From Bacteroidota bacterium (GTDB lineage: Bacteria > Bacteroidota > Bacteroidia > 2-12-FULL-35-15), in contig CANJYB010000030.1 in the NCBI GenBank assembly GCA_947479085.1, positions 1 through 49,723 of the forward strand: a stretch of DNA of 49,723 nt, in the 5' to 3' direction. Each line of letters begins with the position of its first letter. The first letter of the stretch is position 1. Shown here in pieces: positions 26,813-34,469 of this stretch. The position numbers and the translations under genes are program-made. Below the pieces are notes generated by a model. The model was given only the letters and a program-made list of their open reading frames with translations. It made no database searches and was not told the DNA's origin.

Positions 26813-27020
26813 AAATGGGGGATAATGTGTGTTATTTTATTGTTTTTGAGTGTTTTAATTGTTTTTAGGGTGGGTTTGCAGGTATGAGGGAATGGGGAGG
26901 TGATATTCAGGATTTAAAGGGATTTTTTACCAAAGAGGAACATAGGAATATATAGAAAAATGCGGCCAGAGGCCGGTTAAACTGGACGTAGGGAGACCCT
27001 ACGCCAAACGGGGGGAATAG

Positions 27021-27262
27021 CGTGCTTATGTAGAAGTGATATATGCCAACTTTTTGGTATAGCCTGCTTTTGTAGAAGTAATATATGCCAACTTTTTGGT
27101 ATAGCCTGCTTTTGTAGAAGTGATATATGCCAACTTTTTGGTATAGCCTGCTTCTGTAGAAGTAATATATGCCAACTTTTTGGTATAGCCTGCTTTTGTA
27201 GAAGTGATATATGCCAACTTTTTGGTATAGCCCGCTTCTGTAGAAGTGATATATTCCGGCAT
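27021..27262. repeat. Tandem array E, 42-bp unit (2 x 21), about 5.7 copies
   Basis: GCCAACTTTTTGG recurs at 27045, 27087 and so on at 42-bp steps. The unit divides into two 21-bp halves, each with a palindrome: CTTCTGTAGAAG (sometimes CTTTTGTAGAAG) and TGCCAACTTTTTGGTA. The minus-strand frames over it are repeat translations. The arrangement looks like a higher-order repeat built from two 21-bp units. Confidence 0.92.
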
Positions 27263-27429
27263 TTCAAAATGGGAAAAATGGCTTTTTTTTGATGAAAAAC
27301 TCATTTTGAGGCGATTTAAGCTATTATTTTAAAAAGATAGTATTTTCCGGTTTTTATGTTAAAAGCAGGTTTTTGAGGCTTTTTTGGGAAAAGAAGGAAA
27401 AACTCAGGCAGGTTGACGTTTTTCTGATT

Positions 27430-27449
27430 TATACATATATATATGTATA
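27430..27449. repeat. Perfect 20-bp AT palindrome
   Basis: TATACATATATATATGTATA is self-complementary along its whole length. It may extrude as a cruciform or bind a protein; nothing else can be said. Confidence 0.7.
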
Positions 27450-27450
27450 T

Positions 27451-27553
27451 CCTTCGACAAGCTCAGGTACCAACCGGGGGCTATTGAGATTTGACACTTC
27501 GGCACTTCGGCTGCGCTCAGTGACCGAAGCTCAGTGACCGGAGTCGAGGGGAT
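27451..27553. repeat. Dispersed-repeat cluster with CTTCGACAAGCTCAG and GCTCAGTGACCG words
   Basis: The words CCTTCGACAAGCTCAGG, CTTCGGCTGCGCTCAGTG and CGAAGCTCAGTGACCGGAG follow one another. From general knowledge, similar words recur in intergenic regions of many Bacteroidota genomes. Short inverted matches (CACTTCGG/CCGAAGCTC) suggest folding. There is no coding potential. Confidence 0.55.
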
Positions 27554-27619
27554 TTGGTATTTTGTTTAAGGGCTTACTTCAAGTTTAATAAAAGCGATAC
27601 ATTAGCCCATTGCACCCGA

Positions 27620-27740
27620 CCCGCGTGAAGTATCCTTTTTTTTTGCTGGAAGGTTGGAAGGAGAGAAAACCTCCAAATCCGGAAAGGACCGGATTCGGAG
27701 GGAGGAGGTGATTAAAAAAAAGATACCGCGTGTGGGCGGG
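27620..27740. repeat. About 120-bp inverted-repeat element, MITE-like or structured RNA
   Basis: Outer segments CCCGC...GTATC and nine T (27620-27644) pair with eight A, GATAC...GCGGG (27714-27740). Inside is a strong hairpin at 27670-27701: CCTCC-A-AATCCGG with CCGGATT-C-GGAGG around AAAGGA. No frame is coding. It could be a non-autonomous mobile element or a structured RNA. It sits about 150 bp before the PorE-like gene. Confidence 0.5.
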
Positions 27741-27842
27741 AAGACAGGAAAGAACGAAGTGGTAATGTGCCTGCCAAAAAAATTAGCATGACAAACTTAT
27801 TACATCGTAATCGGTTGTATAACAAAAACATTGGTTAACAAA

Positions 27843-27850
27843 TAAATTTG
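27843..27850 (+). promoter_or_regulatory. -7 element of the PorE-like gene
   Basis: TAAATTTG. A TTG lies 25 bp upstream (27815-27817), longer than usual. The predicted leader is about 40 nt before the ATG at 27895. Confidence 0.4.
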
Positions 27851-27894
27851 CATTTAATGATAATAATACCGAACTTGCACTAAAATTAGAAGCC

Positions 27895-30093
27895 ATGAAA
27901 CGTTCTTGTCAACTACTTCCGCTCGTTATCTTACTGCTGTGTAACATCAGTTATGCTCAGATAAGAAGAACCTTATACCAGGCCGAAAACGCCATATACA
28001 TTGCCGATTTTCAGAAAGCCAAAGGCTATTATTTAAAAGCATTGGCCCGCAAACCGGATAGCTATAAAGCCAATTATGGCATGGCCATACTGCTTGCAGA
28101 TGATATTGAAGATTACGACCACAGTCTTCCTTACCTGCAAAAAGCACTGAGCGTAAACCCCGCAAAAGATACCGCTCCGGCTTTAATGTATGCCTTAGGC
28201 CGAAATTACCAATACCTCGGCAAGTTCGATTCGGCCATGTATTATTTCCAAAAGCTAAAACGTTTTGAAGATTTGGACGATGATTTATTTGAAAAAAAGA
28301 TTGACCAGAACATAGCCGATTGTAAGTACGCATTAAAAAACACAGCATTAGTTTCACCAAAAAAATTATATGTCGTTAATGCCGGACCTACCATCAACTC
28401 CGATATGCCGGAGTATGTACCCGTACTTACCGGCTCCGACCAGATGATATTTACCAGCAAGCGCAAAGACGATGACAAGGAAAAATTCAATCTGTACAAT
28501 GGTCAGTACTTTGAAGCCATGTACATTTCCGACCTTCACAATGGTCGTACCTCTGCACCTAAATTGTTTACCATTCCCAAATCTTATTTAATGTCCAAAC
28601 TCAGCAGCAGCGATGAATCTGTTATTTCCATGCTTCCTGATGGCAAACAAATGTTTTTATACAAAAATGGAAAGATATACGAAGGCAACCTTACCGCATC
28701 TGTAGAACACCCTAAAAAGCTGGACAAAATAATTAATTTTGATTATTACCAGAACCATGCGACTATCACCAAAGATGGTCAAACCCTTTATTTCACCAGC
28801 GAATCGTCAACTGGCACTGGAGGAAATGATATTTACAAATCAGTTAAAAAGCCCGATGGCAGCTGGGGTATGCGCGAAAACCTTGGCAAAGTAGTGAATA
28901 CCGTATTTGACGAAGAGTCTCCGTTCATAGCTGACGATGGAAAGATTTTATACTTCTCTTCCAAAGGACACGATGGTTACGGAGGTTTCGATATATTTAA
29001 AACAGTATATGAAAACGGAAAATGGAGCACACCCGAAAACCTTGGCTTACCAATTAACAGCACTGCCAATGATATCTTCTATGTAATGAATGCTTCCGGC
29101 AATGCAGGTTATTTCTCTTCAGCCAGGGCAGGCGGCAAAGGCGACCTCGATATTTATAAAATAAATTTTATGGATAAATACACCATGGATTGTAACAGTG
29201 TAGATGCTACCACCATGCGCATAGAAGCCTCACCCAAAGCTGGAGAAAGAAACAAATATAATCTCACCGCCATGATTCCGGACAATATGAAAGACAAAGT
29301 TATTTCTTTCAACTGGCTCATCAATGATTCTCTGGTATCGGAAAGCGCAAACAATGTTGAATTCAGTTTTAAATCCATCGGAGAGTATAAAGTAAAAGCT
29401 AAAATGATGGCCTGGTGCGATACTTGTCTTAATCCATACATTGCCTGTACGGAAAAGAATGTTTCCATATTAACAATGGAAAACATCAATACTGATATTG
29501 TGTCAGGTCTTAATTCATCTGTTAAAGAAAGAGATATTAACGCCCACATTGGCGAAGCAGAAGCCCTGAATAAACTCGATTTAAAATCAGGAGCTAATAA
29601 AACAAAAGATGCTGAAATGGTATCATCAGCTAAGGGCGGAAACAAAGCACAAGGCCTGAAACCGGATATGATAAAGTATTATGCTAATGAATTGAAAAAT
29701 GTACATGGTGAATTAACAAAGGAACAAACTGCAAAACTTGGTTTGGATGTATCACCTGTTTATTTCGATGTTAATCATATTGAAATAAAACAGGAAGGTA
29801 AAGGTCAGTTGGATTATCTTGTTTCAATGCTTGCTAACTTCCCTGACTTATCTGTTTCCATCACCGGTTACACCGATTCGAAAGGAACAAAAAAGAACAA
29901 CCAACTGCTTTCAGCAAGGAGGGCCAATGTAGTTAAGAAATACCTTGTTAATAAAGGTTGGGATAAAACCAAAGCCTATGCAAAAGGTAGAGGAGAACTC
30001 GACCTTGTAAACAAATGCGCTGACCATGTGGTATGTGATGAGTCGCAACACCAACAAAACAGGAGAGTGGAGATAAAGATTGTTAAAAGATAA
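27895..30093 (+). CDS. PorE-like OmpA-family envelope protein (TPR, beta-propeller, OmpA)
   Basis: A 732-residue protein with a signal peptide (MKRSCQLLPLVILLLCNISY). Residues about 22-150 are TPR repeats (FQKAKGYYLKALARKPDSYK); residues about 165-425 are PD40/WD40-like propeller blades (MIFTSKRKDDDKE, LYFTSESSTGTGGNDIY, LYFSSKGHDGYGGFDIF, GYFSSARAGGKGDLDIY); residues about 430-530 look PKD-like; the C-terminus (VYFDVNHIEIKQEG, GYTDSKGTKKNNQLLSARRA, NRRVEIKI) is an OmpA peptidoglycan-binding domain. This order matches PorE, a T9SS component that ties the machine to peptidoglycan. Bacteroidota carry several paralogues, so PorE function is inferred, though four T9SS cargos in this window make it sensible. 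Confidence 0.85.
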   Translation: MKRSCQLLPLVILLLCNISYAQIRRTLYQAENAIYIADFQKAKGYYLKALARKPDSYKANYGMAILLADDIEDYDHSLPYLQKALSVNPAKDTAPALMYALGRNYQYLGKFDSAMYYFQKLKRFEDLDDDLFEKKIDQNIADCKYALKNTALVSPKKLYVVNAGPTINSDMPEYVPVLTGSDQMIFTSKRKDDDKEKFNLYNGQYFEAMYISDLHNGRTSAPKLFTIPKSYLMSKLSSSDESVISMLPDGKQMFLYKNGKIYEGNLTASVEHPKKLDKIINFDYYQNHATITKDGQTLYFTSESSTGTGGNDIYKSVKKPDGSWGMRENLGKVVNTVFDEESPFIADDGKILYFSSKGHDGYGGFDIFKTVYENGKWSTPENLGLPINSTANDIFYVMNASGNAGYFSSARAGGKGDLDIYKINFMDKYTMDCNSVDATTMRIEASPKAGERNKYNLTAMIPDNMKDKVISFNWLINDSLVSESANNVEFSFKSIGEYKVKAKMMAWCDTCLNPYIACTEKNVSILTMENINTDIVSGLNSSVKERDINAHIGEAEALNKLDLKSGANKTKDAEMVSSAKGGNKAQGLKPDMIKYYANELKNVHGELTKEQTAKLGLDVSPVYFDVNHIEIKQEGKGQLDYLVSMLANFPDLSVSITGYTDSKGTKKNNQLLSARRANVVKKYLVNKGWDKTKAYAKGRGELDLVNKCADHVVCDESQHQQNRRVEIKIVKR

Positions 30094-30112
30094 TACAATT
30101 GCTTTTTGTTTT

Positions 30113-30120
30113 TATCTTTG
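30113..30120 (+). promoter_or_regulatory. -7 element just before the GtrB-type glycosyltransferase
   Basis: TATCTTTG ends six bases before the ATG at 30127, which implies a transcript with a one- to two-base leader. It supports the ATG at 30127 over the TTG at 30106, which would lie upstream of the transcript start. Confidence 0.55.
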
Positions 30121-30126
30121 CCACCC

Positions 30127-31077
30127 ATGAATATTTCGGTTGTCATTCCATTATTTAATGAGGAAGAATCTTTACCTGAGCTTTGCGAATGGATAGAGCG
30201 GGTTATGCTTGCCAATAATTTCACTTACGAAATTATTCTTGTGGATGATGGCTCTAAAGATGGCTCATGGAAGGTAATAGAACAATTATCCGCAAAAAAT
30301 AAAAATATCCGTGGTATTAAGTTCAGAAGAAATTATGGAAAGTCAGCCGCATTGAACGAAGGTTTTGCCATAACGCAGGGCGATGTGGTAATAACCATGG
30401 ATGCAGACTTGCAGGATTCTCCTGATGAAATTCCCGATTTATATAAAATGATTTTTGTAGATGGTCTTGATTTGGTTTCAGGTTGGAAACAAAAACGATA
30501 TGACCCCATTACTAAAACAATTCCTACCAAACTATTCAACTGGGCTACCCGAAAAGCCAGCGGAATAAATAATCTTCACGACTTTAATTGTGGATTAAAG
30601 GCATATAAAAGCGATGTGGTTAAAAACATTGAAGTATATGGTGAAATGCATCGTTACATTCCTGTAATAGCTAAGTGGGCCGGCTTTACAAAGATTGAAG
30701 AAAAAGTAGTACAGCACCAGGAGCGTAAATATGGGAAAACAAAGTTTGGTATCGAACGCTTTATCAATGGTTTCCTGGATCTTATGTCCATTACGTTTGT
30801 ATCTAAGTTTGGTAAGCGCCCCATGCACTTCTTTGGATTATGGGGTACACTCTCTTTTTTATTTGGAGGAATAGTATCTGTAATATTAATTTCAGAAAAG
30901 CTTTATAAGTCACATTATCTTATTCCTACCCGGGATGTTACCGATAAACCATTGTTCTATTTAGCACTTTTAGCTATGGTTATTGGCACCCAATTATTTC
31001 TTGCAGGTTTCCTGGGAGAGTTGATTTCACGCAATTCCAGCGATAGAAACCGCTATCAGATAGAGAAAAACCTTTAG
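30127..31077 (+). CDS. GtrB/DPM1-type family 2 glycosyltransferase
   Basis: A protein of about 316 residues. The GT-A domain has VVIPLFNEEESLPEL, ILVDDGSKDGSW, FRRNYGKSAALNEGF, the metal-binding MDADLQDSP and VSGWKQKR. Two C-terminal membrane spans follow (FGLWGTLSFLFGGIVSVILI and FYLALLAMVIGTQLFLAGFL). This is the plan of polyprenyl-phosphate glycosyltransferases (GtrB, DPM1), which move a sugar from a nucleotide to undecaprenyl phosphate at the inner membrane. It lies upstream of the exopolysaccharide-type operon but has its own promoter, so a shared job is possible and not proven. Confidence 0.88.
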   Translation: MNISVVIPLFNEEESLPELCEWIERVMLANNFTYEIILVDDGSKDGSWKVIEQLSAKNKNIRGIKFRRNYGKSAALNEGFAITQGDVVITMDADLQDSPDEIPDLYKMIFVDGLDLVSGWKQKRYDPITKTIPTKLFNWATRKASGINNLHDFNCGLKAYKSDVVKNIEVYGEMHRYIPVIAKWAGFTKIEEKVVQHQERKYGKTKFGIERFINGFLDLMSITFVSKFGKRPMHFFGLWGTLSFLFGGIVSVILISEKLYKSHYLIPTRDVTDKPLFYLALLAMVIGTQLFLAGFLGELISRNSSDRNRYQIEKNL

Positions 31078-31125
31078 GTTATTAACAATCAGCTATTAAC
31101 AAGTTCCCGAAATTTTATTAATAAC

Positions 31126-31158
31126 TTGACAATTTGATAGAAATTGTTAATATCTTTA
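31126..31158 (+). promoter_or_regulatory. Promoter of the exopolysaccharide-type operon
   Basis: A -33 TTG (31126-31128) and a near-consensus -7 TATCTTTA (31151-31158; the last base is A instead of G) with 22 bp between them. The transcript would start near 31163, giving a leader of about 40 nt before the ATG at 31203. Confidence 0.5.
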
Positions 31159-31202
31159 CGACCAAACTTTATATAACTGCGATAAACCTTACTCTACTAT
31201 TT

Positions 31203-33320
31203 ATGAAATACTTTGAAAAAGTATTATACACCACAAGTTTAATAACATCGTTATCGATGTATTCTTTTTCACAAATAAGGAATGATGGTAAGGACTCTTT
31301 GATTTCCTTTAAAATAAGTGAATTAAAAGCAGTATGGAATCTTGATAATGACATTTCAAGACAAGAGAATAAATACGAAAGTTATTCGAATATACCTAAA
31401 TTATTTAAAATAAGTTCCACAGACATAGTTTCAGACGATCAATACATAAAAAATGTAAATGATGCTAGGATAAAGTTATTGAAACAGGATGTAGGTTTGG
31501 AAGGAATTGCTAATTATTCTCAGAATTTTAATCCAGGATTTAATACGGACGATAATTTACTTTATCATTTCCGTTATCAGGTAGGGCTTGATTGGGACAT
31601 TCTTTCAGGAGGTTTAATTGAAAACCGCTATAAACAAAAAATACTAAAAAACGAAAATGCCATTATTGGTTTAACTCCTAAAACAAAAATAAATAATGGA
31701 GAGGATTACATAGCTATTTCGCACAAAATTATCTATTCATTCAATATTCATAAAATAAAAGTACTCGAAAAGCGTCAGCAGATTATCGATGATAAAATGT
31801 CTGTGGCAAATGAATTGTATTTATTAAAACATTTATCAAGGTTGAATTTGCTTGAAATAATGCAACAGCAAGTGGATGTTGGCAGCATGAACAGGATATA
31901 TAAAAGTTATAACGATGAATTGAAAATGAAAATGAATGTAGATTCATTACCAAAGGATATTTTGCCGGTATTTGATGTGGATTTCTCTCAGTTCCTTATA
32001 GCCGATTCTATTGGTTTGAAAACTAAAGGAAATGATACCATACTAAAATTGGAAACGGAAAATTTGAAACTTGCCCATAAGCCATTAAGTGATATTAAAT
32101 TGAATGCAAATTTACGTTTCAATTATTACGATTTGGTGAGTACCGATCTTTATAGCAGGAATTTCATGTCAGCTGGTTTGAGTCTTGCAGTTCCAATTCC
32201 ATTGCGAATAAAGGCAAACAAGAATTTGGTAGCTGCACAAACCAGACTTCTTCAGTTTGAGCAAAAAGAGGGGTCGAAAACAAAGCAAACTGACTTATTG
32301 AATTCATTTTATGAATTTAGATACAAACTAAAACAATACAGCAATTTTTATGAAAAGAGAAAAAAGTATGAAGAATTGATTCGTATCGAAAGAGTAAAGG
32401 AGAAATTTAACGATTTGGAATTTAACCCGCTAACTGCCCTTAATTTGCTTGACGAAATGCTTTCTGTTGATATTGAAATGCTGGACATTCAACAGCAAAT
32501 GTATTTACAATTATTAGATATCCATTCCAAAGCCCCTAGTGCGGATATTGAAATAATAATAAAGCCATACAAGATGGACACACTTTCAATGTCGCATGAA
32601 AAAATGAACAGAAGTATGTATGTTTGGTCAGAAGCACAAACAAAATATGGCTCCTCTTATGTTTCCGAATACTTGCGTTTGAATAAAATTTCGACCGCGA
32701 TTATTTCCTTGAAAAAAGATCAGTCTAACAGGACAGAAGCTTTAAGTTTGATAAATAAATTAAATTCAAAAGGAGTTAAAGTAGAATTATTAGTTGGGAG
32801 TAATAAACTGTTGACGGACAACAATCCAAATGCCTATTTTGATGAGTTGACAAAAGGGTTGGATTTAAAGGCTCTTTCTTCTTTACATTTGGATGTTGAA
32901 CCACATACAATGAGTGACTGGGAGACTAATAAAGACGAATACTTAAAAAAGTATCATGAACTCTTGAAAACAGCAAAAAGTTATTGTTCCCAAAAAGGAT
33001 TACAGTTAAGCGTTTCTATACCTGTATTTTATCCTGAAGAAACTTTGAAAGAAATATATGGACAAGCTGATAAAGTATACATAATGGCTTATGAGCATAA
33101 TGATGCAGATTATATTGTAAGAAAAGTTAAAGAGGAATTCGCTATAGATGCCGGTAAAACAATTGTAGCTTTAAGAGCAAAGGATTTTAAAAACAGAAAC
33201 GAATGTGAAAAGCTGATATCGGAACTAAGTCAACTTTTAAATACAACTAATTTTGCAATGCATGATTTGGAAACATTTGTGAAATTGGATGAAGAAAGTG
33301 TTAATCAAAATCAGAAATAA
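31203..33320 (+). CDS. TolC-like outer-membrane exporter fused to a glycoside-hydrolase-like domain
   Basis: A protein of about 705 residues. I choose the ATG at 31203 because a signal peptide starts there (MKYFEKVLYTTSLITSLSMY). Residues about 60-440 have the features of a TolC/OEP channel: long helices with a repeated half (VGLDWDILSGGLIENRYKQK and MSAGLSLAVPIPLRIKANKN). Residues about 465-700 look like a TIM-barrel related to GH18-type or GHL hydrolases: SSLHLDVEPHTMSDW with acidic residues after a beta strand, LSVSIPVFYPEE, DKVYIMAYEHND. The fusion is unusual. By analogy with hydrolase domains in PNAG and Pel systems, it could trim or clear polymer at the exit. The HlyD adaptor gene follows after 17 bp. 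Confidence 0.78.
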   Translation: MKYFEKVLYTTSLITSLSMYSFSQIRNDGKDSLISFKISELKAVWNLDNDISRQENKYESYSNIPKLFKISSTDIVSDDQYIKNVNDARIKLLKQDVGLEGIANYSQNFNPGFNTDDNLLYHFRYQVGLDWDILSGGLIENRYKQKILKNENAIIGLTPKTKINNGEDYIAISHKIIYSFNIHKIKVLEKRQQIIDDKMSVANELYLLKHLSRLNLLEIMQQQVDVGSMNRIYKSYNDELKMKMNVDSLPKDILPVFDVDFSQFLIADSIGLKTKGNDTILKLETENLKLAHKPLSDIKLNANLRFNYYDLVSTDLYSRNFMSAGLSLAVPIPLRIKANKNLVAAQTRLLQFEQKEGSKTKQTDLLNSFYEFRYKLKQYSNFYEKRKKYEELIRIERVKEKFNDLEFNPLTALNLLDEMLSVDIEMLDIQQQMYLQLLDIHSKAPSADIEIIIKPYKMDTLSMSHEKMNRSMYVWSEAQTKYGSSYVSEYLRLNKISTAIISLKKDQSNRTEALSLINKLNSKGVKVELLVGSNKLLTDNNPNAYFDELTKGLDLKALSSLHLDVEPHTMSDWETNKDEYLKKYHELLKTAKSYCSQKGLQLSVSIPVFYPEETLKEIYGQADKVYIMAYEHNDADYIVRKVKEEFAIDAGKTIVALRAKDFKNRNECEKLISELSQLLNTTNFAMHDLETFVKLDEESVNQNQK

Positions 33321-33337
33321 ACCAAAACCATAATATT

Positions 33338-34444
33338 TTGAAAAGTATAGATTTTAAAAGAAAAGGCTCGGCAATACGAGTAATGAACGAAGATACCAAG
33401 AAAGTAAAATACAATTGGGACAGAGTTGTCTATATTATATTTATAATTGGAGCTCTTGTTTTTTTAAGTTATTATGCAGTAAATAAGCTGTTTTATATAA
33501 AAGCGGATGGACAGGTTTTGTATGAAAATGTGATTATCCGTTTAACAGATGATTGCAGAGTATTATCATATCAGAAAAGAGAGGGTGATACAGTTCGGAA
33601 AGGAGATTCACTTTTTGTTTATACTCTTGATAAAGATGATTTGAATGGAGGAGGGGGAAATTATGGTGCATTAAAGGGAAATATAAATGATACCACTTAT
33701 CAGCAAGCACCGGATTGGAAAGAAAAAGAAAAATTCGCTCTTCAAAAGAAAGCTGCCACAAACGTTATAGAAATAAATTCCAATAAGGAAATTATTAAAA
33801 GTTATCAGGCTGAATTGCAAAGATTGGAAAACGAGGTTGTATTGGATGTGTTACCAAAAAGCAGACTTGAATTTGTTCAAAATGAGATATTAAGATTTCA
33901 AACTAATGTGGATAAACTGAACAGTGAAAATCAACAATATTATGCATTGATTTATCAGCTAAATCAAGCAGAGAAATTGAAACCGGCAATTAAAAGTACA
34001 AGGAATGGAGCTATTGGAGTTGGAGGAGGAAACGGAGGCGGAGGTGATGAAAATGACAGTACAAAGGTTTTCTATTCCCCGATTAATGGGACGATAACAA
34101 GAATTTACACACAACAATTTGAAGTAGCTTTAAAATCTGACCAAATAATGGCAATTCATAAAAATACACCAATGTATATAAAAGGATTTTTTGATCAGGA
34201 AGATATGAGTTACTTTAAAGAAGGAGATTTGGTAAATATTGAATTTCCTGATGGAACAAAAAGTAACGGTGTTATCAGAAGATTTTATTACGCTACTTAT
34301 TCATTACCAGATGAATTTCAAAAGCGTTATGAACCAACTACCAGAACGATAGCTGCGGATATCTATCCAGTTGAAGAATCAGAGTATAAACACTGGAAGT
34401 CTTTTTATAAATTAGGTGCAACCATAACAAAATATAAATATTAA
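33338..34444 (+). CDS. HlyD-type membrane fusion / periplasmic adaptor protein
   Basis: A 368-residue protein. Translation may begin at the TTG at 33338 or at the ATG at 33383; both leave the membrane span in place. The single span is VVYIIFIIGALVFLSYYAV. It is followed by the first half of a lipoyl-type domain (VIIRLTDDCRVLSYQKREGD), a coiled-coil hairpin (about residues 125-210), a glycine-rich link (GVGGGNGGGGDEND), the second lipoyl half (FYSPINGTITRIYTQQFEVA) and a beta barrel. HlyD/Alg44-like adaptors connect an inner-membrane exporter or synthase to a TolC-type channel. No ABC transporter is near, so the partner in the inner membrane is most likely the glycosyltransferase at 35903. Confidence 0.85.
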   Translation: MKSIDFKRKGSAIRVMNEDTKKVKYNWDRVVYIIFIIGALVFLSYYAVNKLFYIKADGQVLYENVIIRLTDDCRVLSYQKREGDTVRKGDSLFVYTLDKDDLNGGGGNYGALKGNINDTTYQQAPDWKEKEKFALQKKAATNVIEINSNKEIIKSYQAELQRLENEVVLDVLPKSRLEFVQNEILRFQTNVDKLNSENQQYYALIYQLNQAEKLKPAIKSTRNGAIGVGGGNGGGGDENDSTKVFYSPINGTITRIYTQQFEVALKSDQIMAIHKNTPMYIKGFFDQEDMSYFKEGDLVNIEFPDGTKSNGVIRRFYYATYSLPDEFQKRYEPTTRTIAADIYPVEESEYKHWKSFYKLGATITKYKY

Positions 34445-34469
34445 TAGTGATCATTAAACACTTACAATC

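Noticed and set aside
27620-27740. Insertion sequence with a transposase
   Set aside because: There is no coding frame of any useful length within or beside the inverted repeat.
30106-30126. Upstream TTG start for the GtrB-type glycosyltransferase
   Set aside because: It lies before the predicted transcript start and adds residues that do not fit the family; the ATG at 30127 is preferred. Similar upstream extensions at 7747, 12800, 31134, 40266 and 48998 were rejected because the signal peptide or family start lies further downstream.
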